DNA of 46,999 nt. Origin: Acidimicrobiia bacterium (GTDB lineage: Bacteria; Actinomycetota; Acidimicrobiia; Spongiisociales; Spongiisociaceae). A program made the translations under genes and the position numbers. Position 1 is the stretch's first letter; the number at the start of each line of letters is the position of its first letter. The stretch is taken from the NCBI GenBank assembly GCA_022827785.1, contig JAJEIM010000017.1, forward strand, positions 1 to 46,999, given 5' to 3'. The notes under the pieces were generated by a model. It did not search any database, was not told the DNA's origin, and saw nothing but the letters and a program-made list of their open reading frames with translations. Of the stretch, positions 8,378 to 15,816 are shown piece after piece.

Positions 8378-8794
8378 CTACGAACTGCCGGCGCCGACCC
8401 TCTCCTTCGGATTGGCACTGCCCTGTTCACCTTCCAACCTGCCGACAGCACGCGTGAGTTGGAGGAGGTTGGTGTCCATCCGCTCGCAGCGAGTCTGGAG
8501 GCGGCCGAAGTCGTCCCTCAGTTGGCCGAGACCGTCCTTGACATGGCCGAGATCGTTCTTCACGACCGCCATGTCCTTACCCAAATCCCCAACATCGGAC
8601 CTGAGACCCCCCATGTCCGACCTCAACCCAGCCAGCTCCTTGTCCTGCTTGTCGAACCGCCTGTCCAGGTCCTTGTCCTGCTTGTCGAACCGCCGGTCCA
8701 GGTCCTTCTTCTGCGTGTTCATCATCCGCCAGAGGAGCGTCCCCAGGCCCAGCAAGCCGGCAAGGGCTCCCCAATCGACAAACTGTGCGTCCAC
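8378..8794 (-). CDS. Small membrane-anchored coiled-coil protein (family copy 3)
   Basis: 138 residues from a GTG at 8794 with AAGGAG 9 nt upstream. Residues 8-24 (WGALAGLLGLGTLLWRM) are the membrane anchor. Next come two perfect tandem copies of an 11-residue unit (DLDRRFDKQDK), then heptad units LRSDMGGLRSDVGDLGKDM and further coil to residue 125. The C-terminus KERVGAGSS matches copy 1 (KVGAGGS), and the last 31 nt are 29/31 identical to copy 1, including 3 nt after the stop. Predicted single-pass membrane protein with a long coil; function unknown. It lies immediately upstream of copy 2 on the same strand and is probably transcribed separately. Confidence 0.75.
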   Translation of the reverse strand: MDAQFVDWGALAGLLGLGTLLWRMMNTQKKDLDRRFDKQDKDLDRRFDKQDKELAGLRSDMGGLRSDVGDLGKDMAVVKNDLGHVKDGLGQLRDDFGRLQTRCERMDTNLLQLTRAVGRLEGEQGSANPKERVGAGSS

Positions 8795-9121
8795 GTGCCT
8801 GCTCCTTCACGCTTGATTCTACAGATTCCGCGATGCCGGCACTTCAGAGTGGAATACCCGTGGAATACCCGATTTCCTGGACTCTGAACGGCCAACGTTT
8901 GTAAACCATAACAATACAATACCCTGATTGACTACAGGACGGCTATGAGATTTTGCCGTTCTTTCACCATTCTTAGACTAGGCCAAGTGCCCAAAGATGG
9001 CGAGGAACCGTCATCGGGTGCGGTTTCGGGGCTCGCCGGGACCGGGTCCAGGTGCGGCGGCGGGCGAGGCGCCCGGGGGGAATCCCGGAATGTGTCACAC
9101 CCGACTCTTACCATGCCGGGC
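8795..9121. other. Divergent intergenic region between coiled-coil copy 3 and rmuC
   Basis: 8849-8870 holds two adjacent copies of GTGGAATACCC. 8895-8935 is AT-rich and probably carries the promoter of the coiled-coil gene. The rmuC promoter lies at the right edge (-10 TACCAT at 9109-9114). The TGTGTCACA just upstream resembles the GTCACA box of the repeated RNA element described elsewhere. Confidence 0.5.
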
Positions 9122-10321
9122 ATGGAAAACACCACTGTGATTCTCGGTCTTGCCCTGGCCGGCGCCCTGGCGGCGGCGGTTGCGTTCGCCCTGGCCTGGC
9201 GGCGCGGTCGCGGCCCGGTCGCGCAGGTCGATCCCAACGCGCTCATGGAACAGATGATGCGGGTGGCGGGGCAGGCCTTCCAGACCCATCTCCTGGCCGG
9301 CCAGGCCGATATCCGGGCAGGTCATGCCGAACTAGCCCGCGAGCGTGACGTCTTCGACACCAAGTGGGAACCGCTGATCGCCAAGGTCAACGAGGAGATG
9401 TCCGGCATCCGGGGGCTGGTGAACCAGCTCCAGAAGGACCGGGCCGCCCAGCACGAAGGCCTCGCCGAGAGCCTGCGCAACGCCGCCGATCAGCAGCGCC
9501 ACCTCATCGCCTCCACCCAGCGGCTCAACGACATCCTCGGTAACACGCAGACCAGAGGCCAGTGGGGAGAGCGGATGGCCGACGACATCCTGCGCGCGGC
9601 GGGGCTGATCGAGGGGGTGAACTACCGCAAGCAGCTGACCACCAGCGCCGGCACCCGGCCGGACTTCACCTTCGACCTCCCCGACGGGCGGCTCCTACAC
9701 ATGGACGTGAAGTTCCCTCTGGAGAGCTACGTCCGTTACCTGGAAGCCGGAACACCCGCCGAGCAGGCTGCGGCGGTCAAGGACTTCGGGAAGGCGGTGT
9801 GGCGCCACATCGGGGATACGGCCCGGCGGGACGCCTACCAGGAGTCGATCAGCACGGTCGGGTTCGTGCTCATGTTCGTTCCCAACGAGACGGTCTATGC
9901 CTTCATCCACGAGCACCACGCCCGGCTGCTCGACCAGGCGCTGTCGGTGCGGGTGGTGGTGTGCTCGCCCTTCACGCTGTTCGGGATGGTCTCGCTGGTG
10001 CGCCAGGCGATGGACACCATCGCGCTGGAGCGGTCATCCCAGGAGATACTCGATCACCTGGCCGTCTTCACCGAGGAATGGGAACGCTACGTGGCGAAGG
10101 CCGAACTGGCGGAGCGGCACCTGGGCCACCTCAACTCCGCGTTCGGGGAGTTGAGGACCACCCGGCAGCGGAAGCTGGAGCGGTCGCTGGACCGCATCGA
10201 GGATCTCAAGACCCGCACTCCCAAGCCGGTCCCCGCCGGCCCGGACCGCGAAGACACCGCCCTCGAGGACCCGGACCCGCCGGCGCCCTCCGTCCCGGAG
10301 GAACTGGCCCGCTCCGGCTAG
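9122..10321 (+). CDS. rmuC: DNA recombination protein RmuC
   Basis: 399 residues from the ATG at 9122. That start is chosen because a TACCAT -10 box at 9109-9114 puts the transcript start at or beside it (leaderless); an ATG at 9113 is the alternative. Residues 4-24 are a membrane anchor. About 30-130 is a coiled coil (LVNQLQKDRAAQHEGLAESL). The conserved RmuC core follows: RGQWGERMADDILRAAGL, GTRPDFTFDLPDGRLLHMDVKFPLESY, FVLMFVPNETVYAFIHEH and VVVCSPFTLFGMV. RmuC limits recombination between short inverted repeats and has a restriction-endonuclease-like fold. The tail is Pro/Asp-rich and variable. Confidence 0.92.
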   Translation: MENTTVILGLALAGALAAAVAFALAWRRGRGPVAQVDPNALMEQMMRVAGQAFQTHLLAGQADIRAGHAELARERDVFDTKWEPLIAKVNEEMSGIRGLVNQLQKDRAAQHEGLAESLRNAADQQRHLIASTQRLNDILGNTQTRGQWGERMADDILRAAGLIEGVNYRKQLTTSAGTRPDFTFDLPDGRLLHMDVKFPLESYVRYLEAGTPAEQAAAVKDFGKAVWRHIGDTARRDAYQESISTVGFVLMFVPNETVYAFIHEHHARLLDQALSVRVVVCSPFTLFGMVSLVRQAMDTIALERSSQEILDHLAVFTEEWERYVAKAELAERHLGHLNSAFGELRTTRQRKLERSLDRIEDLKTRTPKPVPAGPDREDTALEDPDPPAPSVPEELARSG

Positions 10322-10390
10322 CGCCCCGATCCCTGGGGCGTTCGTGCTGTCGAGACGGTACGTCCCGAACGACCGGCGAGAACAAGGGGG

Positions 10391-10419
10391 TTGAACCCGT
10401 CACATCCCCGCGATACGTT
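10391..10419 (+). promoter_or_regulatory. Promoter of repeated element, copy A
   Basis: TTGAAC (10391-10396), 17-nt spacer containing GTCACA, then TACGTT (10414-10419), directly preceded by AAGGGGG. The same arrangement recurs at 11511, 18520, 26214 and 32114. Confidence 0.6.
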
Positions 10420-10500
10420 GCCGGTCGCCAAGCACCTGCACCGGCCGATGCTGCGAGAACCGATCGGTCCGGCCGGTCCTGAGGGGACGACAACCTAAGG
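10420..10500 (+). other. Truncated copy A of the repeated RNA element, or leader of the next gene
   Basis: Begins with CGCCAAGCACCT at the same distance from the -10 box as copies B-D. It keeps the ACCGGCC ... GGCCGGT stem enclosing the CCGATCGG palindrome. It lacks the GGAGC/GCTCC stem, the G-rich motif and the terminator. The DUF6338-type gene starts about 50 nt later, so this copy may now act as its promoter and leader. Confidence 0.5.
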
Positions 10501-10548
10501 GGGTTGGGTGACAGCGTTCAACATGAGCCTCTCGGAAGAGACCAGGGC

Positions 10549-11203
10549 ATGACCGCACTGACAGCGGGCTTGGGCGCCGCCGCGCTTGTCCTGGTGGCCC
10601 TCCTCCCCGGTGCCATGTTCTCATGGAGCTTCGAACGATGGGCCGGCCGGTTCGGGATCGGGCTCAAGGACCGAGCACTGCGGTTCATGGGATTGTCCGC
10701 CGTTCTGCTGCCCATGGCTGCCGGTCCTCTGTATTGGGTCTACGCGAACTACTGGGAGGCTCTTGCCGCCCGTGAACCCCCTACCCAGGTGGTTCTGGGG
10801 TCTCCCGATCCTCTACGTCTGCGTGCCGCTGGTCATGGGTAGCCTGTCGGGGTACGCATGGAAGAAGAACTGGCCCGGCGCGCGGTTCATAATCGGGAGG
10901 GACCGGGCACCACGGGCATGGGATCATCTGTTCCTGGATCGGCCCGCCGGGGGGATTCGCTGCAGGCTGAAGTCCGGTACCCGGATAGCAGGCATCTACG
11001 CGGAAACTGACACGGACCGACCCTTCGCGTCCGAGTATCCTGAACAGCAAGATCTTTACCTTCCGGCAACGCTCGGTATCCACCCCGACACAGGTAAGAT
11101 AATCACCAAGGACGGTAAGAAACCGCTAGTGCGAGATCCCGGAGTTCTAGTGAGATGGGAAGAAATCGAATTCCTAGAGTTTATTAGACCACTGGGAGGA
11201 TAA
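10549..11203 (+). pseudogene. DUF6338-type membrane protein, frameshifted
   Basis: The start ATG at 10549 follows GGAAGAG. The first frame gives one membrane helix (TAGLGAAALVLVALLPGAMFSW), an amphipathic stretch and a second helix (MGLSAVLLPMAAGPLYWVYA). Near 10777-10781, a run of five C, the sensible protein moves to the next frame: WGLPILYVCVPLVMGSLSGY (third helix), then a soluble part (FIIGRDRAPRAWDHLF, GIYAETDTDRPFASEYPEQQ, WEEIEFLEFI) ending at 11203. Order and length (about 217 residues if rejoined) fit DUF6338-type proteins. Either a base-count error or a real frameshift mutation explains the break. Function of the family is unknown to me. Confidence 0.65.
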
Positions 11204-11205
11204 GT

Positions 11206-11379
11206 ATGCGCCGCAAGCGAAGGGCAGGACGGACAAGGGCAGCCCGAAAGAAGCGAAGGCCAGAAATCCGCGGCGGGTATACCACCGACAAGAGGTTGGA
11301 TGTCTCGAAGCTCAGGTTCCCGGACACGATGCTTGCCTCTTCCGCTGAACGTACCGGTGAGGACCCCGAGTCCGACTAG
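11206..11379 (+). CDS. Tiny basic protein downstream of the DUF6338-type gene
   Basis: 57 residues. The ATG lies 2 nt after the upstream stop and is preceded by a strong GGGAGGA, so it is translationally linked to the DUF6338-type gene. The N-terminal 19 residues are almost entirely Arg/Lys/Ala (MRRKRRAGRTRAARKKRRP). A short RGGYTTDKRLDVSKLRFPD segment and an acidic tail (GEDPESD) follow. No known domain. The RBS, spacing and clean composition support a real gene of unknown function. Confidence 0.6.
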   Translation: MRRKRRAGRTRAARKKRRPEIRGGYTTDKRLDVSKLRFPDTMLASSAERTGEDPESD

Positions 11380-11510
11380 CGCGGTTGCTCGCCGCGGACG
11401 GGCACCCGAAGGAGCCGACCGGGTCCGCGCCAGCGCTTCCCGTCCCCCGGAGGGGCGACGGGTCACCCCCTTAGGAGACCGGCACGACCAGCAGGGGTGG
11501 AGCAGGGGGG

Positions 11511-11539
11511 TTGAATCTGTCACATCCCCGCGATATGTT
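11511..11539 (+). promoter_or_regulatory. Promoter of repeated RNA element, copy B
   Basis: TTGAAT (11511-11516), 17-nt spacer with GTCACA, TATGTT (11534-11539), preceded by a run of six G. Spacing is identical in all five copies in this window. Confidence 0.68.
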
Positions 11540-11545
11540 GCCGGT

Positions 11546-11743
11546 CGCCAAGCACCTGCACCGGCCGAGATGTTGCGACAACCGATCGGTCCGGCCGGTC
11601 CGGAGGGAACATACATAGAGGTTTGCGGAGCGAGCCGCCGGGTGATCCGGCGGCAGAGCCCGGCATGTCCGGCCGTGCTCCAAACCCAACGGCGGTGGTG
11701 GCGGGGGCCGGGCCCTGCGGGGACGCCGGTTCGCGGCGATTTT
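11546..11743 (+). ncRNA. Candidate small RNA, repeated element copy B
   Basis: The predicted transcript starts about 7 nt after the -10 box, at CGCCAAGCACCT, and ends in a hairpin, CGCCG (11724-11728) with CGGCG (11734-11738), followed by ATTTT. Inside are the ACCGGCC/GGCCGGT stem, then GGAGC (11627-11631) pairing with GCTCC (11677-11681) around an inner GCCGCCGG/CCGGCGGC hairpin. The G-rich motif GGCGGTGGTGGCGGGGG (11691-11707) comes next. Sequence differs from copies C and D, but the order of stems and motif is the same. No reading frame is conserved between copies. Regulatory RNA is an inference. Confidence 0.58.
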
Positions 11744-11845
11744 CGCGCTCTGCCGGGTACTTTGACGCTCTGCCGGGCGATTCTCCCGTTCCGCCGAGGT
11801 GGTTTTCGCGTTCTGCCGGGTTGTTTTTCGCGTTCTTCCCGACCC
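11739..11845. repeat. Degenerate 21-22 bp tandem array (TTTTCGCGTTCTGCCGGG-type)
   Basis: Five units beginning at about 11739, 11761, 11781, 11803 and 11824. Clear examples are TTTTCGCGCTCTGCCGGG and TTTTCGCGTTCTGCCGGG. It starts at the terminator T-tract of RNA copy B, so the array looks like an amplified terminator-downstream module. Confidence 0.6.
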
Positions 11846-11941
11846 GGAACCCCAGAAAATGGGCGTGTATGGCGCCGTAGCTCATGGCAGCTCACTCTTG
11901 GACGCGCATCGGGGGTCGAGTGGGGCGGTCGGCGGTTCGCC

Positions 11942-12688
11942 TCAGCGCTCTTCTCGATCGGCAACCGGAACGGTTCGCTCAGCGCTCTCCTGAGTGGGCA
12001 GAGGGTCGGTGGCCTCGGGTGGTCGCCGGGCGCCCGAGGCGATGCGGTAGCCCGCCCAGATGAAGGTGACCGACACCAGTAGCGAAACGGAGAATCCCCA
12101 GTCCAGGCCCAGCGCCAGGATGGTCCCTCCGGTGGCGGCCGCCAGCGTCCCTGCCACGATGGCCAGGTTGCCCCACACCAGCCGCGGGTTCTTCCGGAGG
12201 AAGCGGACCAGCGACACCAGGGCCAGCAGGATGATGATGGTGGCGCCCAGACGCCCACCGATAACCGACCATAAGCGGGGTCCGAACATGTCCGCCCACA
12301 GGTCCCGGGCGCTCGGCACCCCGCCCGAGGGCAGGACGCCGGCATCGAAAGGCTGGGCCAGGGTGGTGGGCAGGGAGATGGCGAAGAACGGGAACATGAG
12401 CAACAGCATCGTGTGGCCGGCCCTCCGCCCCACCACCAGGAACATCGAACCCAGCGCCAGGACCGGGATGTTCACGATCGCCCCGAACAGGAAGAAGGTC
12501 CGATAGCTGGCGGAGGTCCACCCGGTGGCCGTCCCCACGAACAGCGCCCAGGTGGCCAGGGCGAAGAACCCGATACCGGTGGCGTAGGCGGCGGTGTGCG
12601 GGCTCGGCGAGGCCCGGTAGCGTCGCACCAGATCCACGCAGAACAGGGTGGCGACAACGCCGGCCGCCAGGGAGGCCGCAGCACTCAT
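11942..12688 (-). CDS. Polytopic membrane protein of unknown function
   Basis: 248 residues from the ATG at 12688, chosen because the hydrophobic N-terminus begins there; upstream sequence is a GC-rich extension. Six to seven membrane helices are visible: AAASLAAGVVATLFCVDLV, AAYATGIGFFALATWALFV, FFLFGAIVNIPVLALGSMFL, MLLLMFPFFAISLPTTLA, GATIIILLALVSLVRFL, LAIVAGTLAAATGGTILAL and VSLLVSVTFIWAGYRI. A hydrophilic C-terminal tail follows. No family recognised. It is divergent from metG (91 nt apart) and convergent with RNA copy B. Confidence 0.72.
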   Translation of the reverse strand: MSAAASLAAGVVATLFCVDLVRRYRASPSPHTAAYATGIGFFALATWALFVGTATGWTSASYRTFFLFGAIVNIPVLALGSMFLVVGRRAGHTMLLLMFPFFAISLPTTLAQPFDAGVLPSGGVPSARDLWADMFGPRLWSVIGGRLGATIIILLALVSLVRFLRKNPRLVWGNLAIVAGTLAAATGGTILALGLDWGFSVSLLVSVTFIWAGYRIASGARRPPEATDPLPTQESAERTVPVADREER

Positions 12689-12779
12689 ACCGCCCCAATC
12701 GTAGGCTCCCGGCCGCGGCGCGAATCCCCCGCACGACGCCGCCGCGTGGCCGGGCGGGACGACCCGGTACCCTAGGAGC

Positions 12780-14423
12780 ATGGTTCGCAACATTCTCGTG
12801 GCCGTGGCCTGGCCGTACGCATCCGGATCCAGGCACCTGGGACACCTGGCCGGCGCATACCTCCCCGCCGACATCTTCGCCCGCTACCACCGGCTGGTCG
12901 GCAACCGGACCCTGATGGTGTCCGGGAGTGACGTCCACGGCACCCCGATCACGGTCCGGGCGGACCAGGAAGGCGTCACCCCGCAGGAGATCGTCGACCG
13001 CTACCACGCCGAGTTCGTGGCAGGCTGGAAGGCGCTGGCCATCCAGTGGGAGTTGTACACCTCCACCGGGACCCGGAACCACCACGATGTCACCCAGGAC
13101 ATCTTCAGCCGCCTGCACGAGAACGGTCACATCGACCGCCGGACCTCCGAGCAGTTCTACGACCCGGAGGCGGGCCGGTTCCTCCCCGACCGCTACGTCG
13201 AGGGCACCTGCCCGCACTGCGACTACGCCGAGGCCCGCGGCGACCAGTGCGACGGCTGCGGCCGGACCCTCGACCCGGTCGACCTGGTCGATGCCCGATC
13301 CAAGCTGTCCGGCGCCGTTCCCGTCCGGCGGGAGACCGACCACTTCTACCTGCGCCTGCCCGACTTCTCCGACCGCCTCGAGGAGTGGCTGCGATCCCGC
13401 CGGGGCTGGCGCCGCCACGTGCTCAACTTCTCGCTGGGCTGGATCGAGGAGGGCCTCCAGGACCGGGCGATCACCCGTGACATCGACTGGGGGGTCGACA
13501 TCCCGGTGGAAGGCCTCGGCGCGGGCAAGAAGATATACGTCTGGTTCGACGCGGTGATCGGCTACCTGTCGGCCGCCAAGGAGTGGGCGAAGATCCAGCG
13601 CACCCCCGACGCCTGGAAGGACTGGTGGGAGAACCCCGACGCCGAGCACTACTACTTCATCGGCAAGGACAACATCCCGTTCCACACCATCATCTGGCCG
13701 GCCATGCTGATGGGATACGGGGGCCTGGAGCTGCCCACCGACGTCCCCGCCAACCAGTACGTGACCTTCCGGGGCGGGAAGGCCTCGGCCAGCCGGGGCA
13801 TCGGCCTGACCATCGGCGCCGCCCTCGAGATCTACGAACCCGACGCTCTGCGCTACGCATTGGCGGCCAACCTGCCCGAGAACAACGACACCGAGGTGTC
13901 CGAGGCGGAGCTGGATCGCCGCATAGACGACGAACTGGTCGCCACCTGGGGCAACCTGGTCCACCGGGTGCTCTCCATGACCCGGTCGGGTTTCGAGGCC
14001 CGGGTCCCCCACCGGGGTGAGCAGACCGCTACGGGCCGGGAGGTCCTGGACTCGGCCGGCCGGACCCTCGACCAGGTGGCGGCCCATATCGAGCGGGTCG
14101 AGCTGCGGGCGGGGCTCAGGAGGGCGATGGAAGGGGCGGCGAGGATCAACGCCTACCTCAACGCCACCGAACCCTGGAAGCTGGTGAAGACCGACCGGGA
14201 CGGGGCGTCCACCGTCCTCAAGAACTCCATCGACGCCATCAACCACCTCAAGGTCGCTCTCTCCCCCTACCTGCCCGTGACCACGGAACGGCTCCACTCG
14301 ATGCTGGGCCTTCCCGGCACCGTCGCCGAGCAGGGATGGGTCGGTGCTCCGGTTCCCGCCGGGGCACGCCTGGGAGCGGTGTCGCCGCTCTACCGGAAGG
14401 TCGAGGGCGCGAGCCGCGGATGA
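12780..14423 (+). CDS. metG: Methionyl-tRNA synthetase
   Basis: 547 residues; charges tRNA-Met in the cytoplasm. HIGH motif HLGH at residues 19-22. A single zinc knuckle (CPHC near 143-146, CDGC near 157-160). The KMSKS equivalent appears as KASASRG near 333-339. The anticodon-binding helical domain follows (NAYLNATEPWKLVKTD). It ends without the C-terminal EMAP/Trbp dimerisation domain. The ATG at 12780 lies 6 nt after TACCCT (12768-12773), so it is probably leaderless. Tyr/Trp-rich motifs such as YVWFDAVIGYLSA and FIGKDNIPFHTIIWPA are family hallmarks. Confidence 0.95.
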   Translation: MVRNILVAVAWPYASGSRHLGHLAGAYLPADIFARYHRLVGNRTLMVSGSDVHGTPITVRADQEGVTPQEIVDRYHAEFVAGWKALAIQWELYTSTGTRNHHDVTQDIFSRLHENGHIDRRTSEQFYDPEAGRFLPDRYVEGTCPHCDYAEARGDQCDGCGRTLDPVDLVDARSKLSGAVPVRRETDHFYLRLPDFSDRLEEWLRSRRGWRRHVLNFSLGWIEEGLQDRAITRDIDWGVDIPVEGLGAGKKIYVWFDAVIGYLSAAKEWAKIQRTPDAWKDWWENPDAEHYYFIGKDNIPFHTIIWPAMLMGYGGLELPTDVPANQYVTFRGGKASASRGIGLTIGAALEIYEPDALRYALAANLPENNDTEVSEAELDRRIDDELVATWGNLVHRVLSMTRSGFEARVPHRGEQTATGREVLDSAGRTLDQVAAHIERVELRAGLRRAMEGAARINAYLNATEPWKLVKTDRDGASTVLKNSIDAINHLKVALSPYLPVTTERLHSMLGLPGTVAEQGWVGAPVPAGARLGAVSPLYRKVEGASRG

Positions 14424-14456
14424 GCGGGCCCGAGCCGGCGTGGCAGGCACCACGAG

Positions 14457-14669
14457 ATGAGCATCCGTAGAGACCTCCGGAAGGCACTCGTCGCCATCGG
14501 CGGAGGGCTCCTCGTCCTGGTGGGTGTGGCCGGGTTCGTCCTCCCCATCCTCCCGGGTACCGTCCTACTGGTCGCGGGCCTGCTCCTGTGGTCTTCCGAG
14601 TTCAGGTGGGCCAGAGACCTCCTGGCGCGGGTTCGCGCCTGGCTGGCGGACCGGTCCGCCAGGCGGTAG
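14457..14669 (+). CDS. Small two-helix membrane protein (PGPGW/DUF454-like)
   Basis: 70 residues, starting 34 nt after the metG stop. Residues 9-45 form a hydrophobic hairpin: ALVAIGGGLLVLVGVAGFVL, a LPGT turn, then VLLVAGLLLWSSEFRWAR. The LPILPGTVLLVAGLLL...EFRWA pattern matches the putative transmembrane PGPGW family. The termini are basic. Function of the family is unknown; the gene may be transcribed with metG. Confidence 0.75.
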   Translation: MSIRRDLRKALVAIGGGLLVLVGVAGFVLPILPGTVLLVAGLLLWSSEFRWARDLLARVRAWLADRSARR

Positions 14670-14739
14670 GGAGGGTCGCCGGAGGGAACACTCCCGACGT
14701 GGGCCCCGGCGATCAGGGTATCGAGAGGGCGATCCCCCA

Positions 14740-14745
14740 TTGACA
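14740..14745 (+). promoter_or_regulatory. Possible -35 box for the ABC transporter operon
   Basis: A perfect TTGACA in a short AT-rich patch 106-135 nt upstream of the first ABC gene. No convincing -10 box at standard spacing was found; candidates are AACAGT at 17 nt and ACAGTA at 18 nt. Confidence 0.3.
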
Positions 14746-14850
14746 TTTTGCACGACCCTATGAACAGTAAGGTTGTTGCCCGCACCGCTCGCGGACGGTC
14801 ACGGGCGAGCAAGGTGAGAAACTCCCGAAAGGACCTCCGGATGACACACG

Positions 14851-15816
14851 GTGCGGCCGCGTGAAAGCGAACTCGTGACCGAACACCGGACCACCCCGGA
14901 GGCCGGCGCGCCCATCATCGAGACCGGCGGCCTCCACAAGCACTACGGGAACATCCGGGCGCTCGAAGACGTCGACCTCGACGTCCGGCCCGGCGTGACA
15001 GGCCTCATCGGGGCCAACGGCGCCGGCAAGACCACCCTCATCAGGATCCTCCTCGGCCTCACCCGGCCCACCGCCGGCGAGGTGTCGGTGTTCGGGGTGC
15101 CGGTGTCCCAGGACCCGGCCGGTCTCCGCGCCCGGATCGGATACATGCCCGAGAACAAGTGCCTTCCCCTCGACCAGACCGCCGCCGACTTCGTGGCCTA
15201 CGCCGCCGAGCTGGCCGGCATCCCCTCCGCCGAGGCCCGGCGCCGGTCCTCCGAGACCCTGTTCCTGGTCGGGCTGCACGAGGAACGCTTCCGCTACCTG
15301 GGCGACTTCTCCACCGGCATGCAGCAGCGTGTCAAGCTCGCTCAGAGCATCGTGCACGACCCCGAACTGGTGCTGCTGGACGAGCCCGCCTCCGGCCTCG
15401 ACCCGACCGGACGGGAGAGGATGCTCAGGCTGATCGCCCGGTTCCGCGAGTTCGGGATCAGCGTCCTGTTCTCGTCCCACATCCTCGACGACATCGAACG
15501 CACCTGCGACTGGGTCCTGATGCTCCACGAGGGGCGGCTCATCCACTCCGCACCCCTGGATCCCCCCACGGAGGGGAGCCAGGTGTCGCTGGAGGTGTTC
15601 GGTGATCCCCAACCCCTGATCGCCGACCTCGTCTCCCGGGGCGTCTCGCCCTCCGTGGAGGGGACGGTGATCACCGTGGAGGGGCTGGACACCGACGGGT
15701 TCGTGCTGGTGCGCGACGCCCTGGCCAGTTCGGGTGCTTCGGTGCGGAGGATGGGCGCCGGGCTGAGCCGGCTGGAGGACGTGCTGGAATCGGCCACCAG
15801 AGTGCGGCATGACTGA
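14851..15816 (+). CDS. ABC transporter ATP-binding protein (first)
   Basis: 321 residues from the GTG at 14851; a GTG at 14875 is the likely alternative. Walker A GANGAGKTT near residue 54, signature FSTGMQQRVKLAQ, Walker B LVLLDEPASGLDP, and SSHILDDIERTCDW with the H-loop His. The C-terminal third is a regulatory extension seen in ABC-2-type exporters. It overlaps the downstream permease gene by 8 nt, so the two are coupled. A 7-codon frame (MTHGAAA) with an AAAGGA site begins at 14841 in another phase and ends just before the second GTG. The substrate is unknown. Confidence 0.9.
   Translation: MRPRESELVTEHRTTPEAGAPIIETGGLHKHYGNIRALEDVDLDVRPGVTGLIGANGAGKTTLIRILLGLTRPTAGEVSVFGVPVSQDPAGLRARIGYMPENKCLPLDQTAADFVAYAAELAGIPSAEARRRSSETLFLVGLHEERFRYLGDFSTGMQQRVKLAQSIVHDPELVLLDEPASGLDPTGRERMLRLIARFREFGISVLFSSHILDDIERTCDWVLMLHEGRLIHSAPLDPPTEGSQVSLEVFGDPQPLIADLVSRGVSPSVEGTVITVEGLDTDGFVLVRDALASSGASVRRMGAGLSRLEDVLESATRVRHD

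Larger units (their letters stand above)
11380..11941. other. Intergenic region holding RNA element copy B and a 21-bp degenerate array
   Basis: 562 nt between convergent genes. It contains the promoter and RNA of copy B (11511-11743), then about five degenerate 21-22 nt units (11739-11845), then about 100 nt without recognisable features. Reading frames across it on the minus strand translate the repeats (PAEREN...) and have no RBS. Confidence 0.65.

Noticed and set aside
10391-10419. CRP/FNR-type site formed by TTGAA and TCACA in the element promoter
   Set aside because: Only one half-site (TGTGAC in reverse) is convincing; the second half does not match a symmetric operator.
11979-14453. 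An 824-codon frame on the minus strand across metG
   Set aside because: It is antisense to metG, whose motifs are complete, and its translation is low-complexity Gly/Arg/Pro-rich shadow sequence.
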